A model generated the notes under the pieces. It was given only the letters and a program-made list of their open reading frames with translations. It was not told the DNA's origin and ran no database searches. From the NCBI GenBank assembly GCA_002254395.1, contig NJDN01000009.1, positions 1 to 12,503 of the forward strand: a stretch of 12,503 nt of DNA, read 5' to 3'. The DNA is from Candidatus Pacearchaeota archaeon ex4484_71 (GTDB lineage: Archaea; Nanobdellota; Nanobdellia; Pacearchaeales; GW2011-AR1). Positions 12,283 through 12,503 of the stretch are shown in pieces (positions within the stretch are counted from its first letter, which is position 1; each line of letters starts with the position of its first letter). The position numbers were made by a program, and so were the translations under genes.

Positions 12283-12503
12283 CTAAATATTCTCTAAAAG
12301 TCTTCTTTTGAATTCTTCAAGATATCTCTTCGGAAAGCTTGCAGCAGAAGCCTTCGGATGCCCCCCTGCAGAGGCATCTTCAAAACCTTTAACACACTTT
12401 TGAAGAACCAAATTAAGATTCACTCTTCCAGACTGACATCTGGAAGAAAGCTTTACAAAATTCTTTCTAGAAGAATTGGATGCTAAGATAAAAATTTTTT
12501 CAG
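12283..12503 (-). CDS. C-terminus of a DHH-family phosphoesterase/RecJ-like nuclease (partial)
   Basis: Only the last 72 residues are in the window; the gene continues past the right edge. The sequence reads KIFILASNSSRKNFVKLSSR, then a Cys-containing stretch, then GFEDASAGGHPKASAASFPK and RYLEEFKRRLLENI. The GGHPKA-x-A motif is the signature of the DHHA1 domain, which binds nucleic acid or substrate in RecJ, archaeal GAN (the RecJ-like partner of GINS) and NrnA-type nucleases. In this lineage a GAN/RecJ-like single-strand nuclease is the most likely full protein, but the catalytic DHH domain is not visible, so the exact subfamily is open. The stop is TAG at 12283-12285. A separate promoter follows for the next gene. 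Confidence 0.85.
   Translation of the reverse strand, partial: EKIFILASNSSRKNFVKLSSRCQSGRVNLNLVLQKCVKGFEDASAGGHPKASAASFPKRYLEEFKRRLLENI

Noticed and set aside
1..12503. CRISPR array, insertion sequence, prophage or defence island
   Set aside because: No regularly spaced repeats, transposase, integrase, terminal repeats or recognisable defence effector were seen; almost all sequence is explained by housekeeping and small lineage-specific genes.

Overview
The window is AT-rich, densely packed and archaeal. It carries a TATA-binding protein, an MCM helicase, aIF2-beta, aIF1A, a Dim2/Pno1-type KH protein, a DUF424 protein, a Taw3 wybutosine enzyme and a C-terminal GAN/RecJ-like DHHA1 domain. Several features point to a DPANN archaeon, probably near Pacearchaeota or Woesearchaeota: short genes, very small gaps, a bacterial-type MnmA, and a split protein that pairs a short helical cytosolic leader with a Cys-rich exterior domain. 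That lineage call is inference; no rRNA is present to test it.

Layout. Positions 1-585 hold an AlbA_2 (Schlafen-type) protein, probably cut at the window edge. It is convergent with an unrecognised 116-residue protein (588-938). From 939 a plus-strand informational block runs to 6660: TBP, MCM, an OB-fold/winged-helix RPA32-like protein with an overlapping 86-residue partner, aIF2-beta, a small basic protein, DUF424, aIF1A and the KH protein. A tRNA-Asn(GTT) lies antisense against the end of the KH gene. Then follow mnmA, a nitroreductase-family protein, and a small Cys-rich gene that appears to carry a +1 frameshift. From 8896 to the right edge everything is on the minus strand: ftsZ (FtsZ1-like), a two-piece remnant of an exported Cys-rich protein, taw3, a degenerate zinc-ribbon protein, and the end of a DHH-family nuclease gene.

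How the genes work together. The left half is a replication/transcription/translation-initiation neighbourhood (TBP; MCM with an RPA-like ssDNA-binding protein; aIF2-beta, aIF1A and a small-subunit assembly factor). Two tRNA-modification genes (mnmA, taw3) and one tRNA gene add to the translation theme.

The strongest structural signal is promoter architecture. Nearly every gene has a TATA-like box about 23-29 nt before its start codon, so transcripts should be leaderless. Only two genes, the small basic protein at 5237 and ftsZ, have a strong Shine-Dalgarno sequence and a real leader. This spacing also decides several starts (588-938, DUF424). The tbp promoter has a palindromic TATA box plus a second TATA box touching the ATG, and the ftsZ TATA box is flanked by a perfect 11-bp inverted repeat. 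I see no CRISPR array, insertion sequence, intein or obvious defence system. The unusual items are regulatory layouts, two broken genes and several lineage-restricted small proteins.
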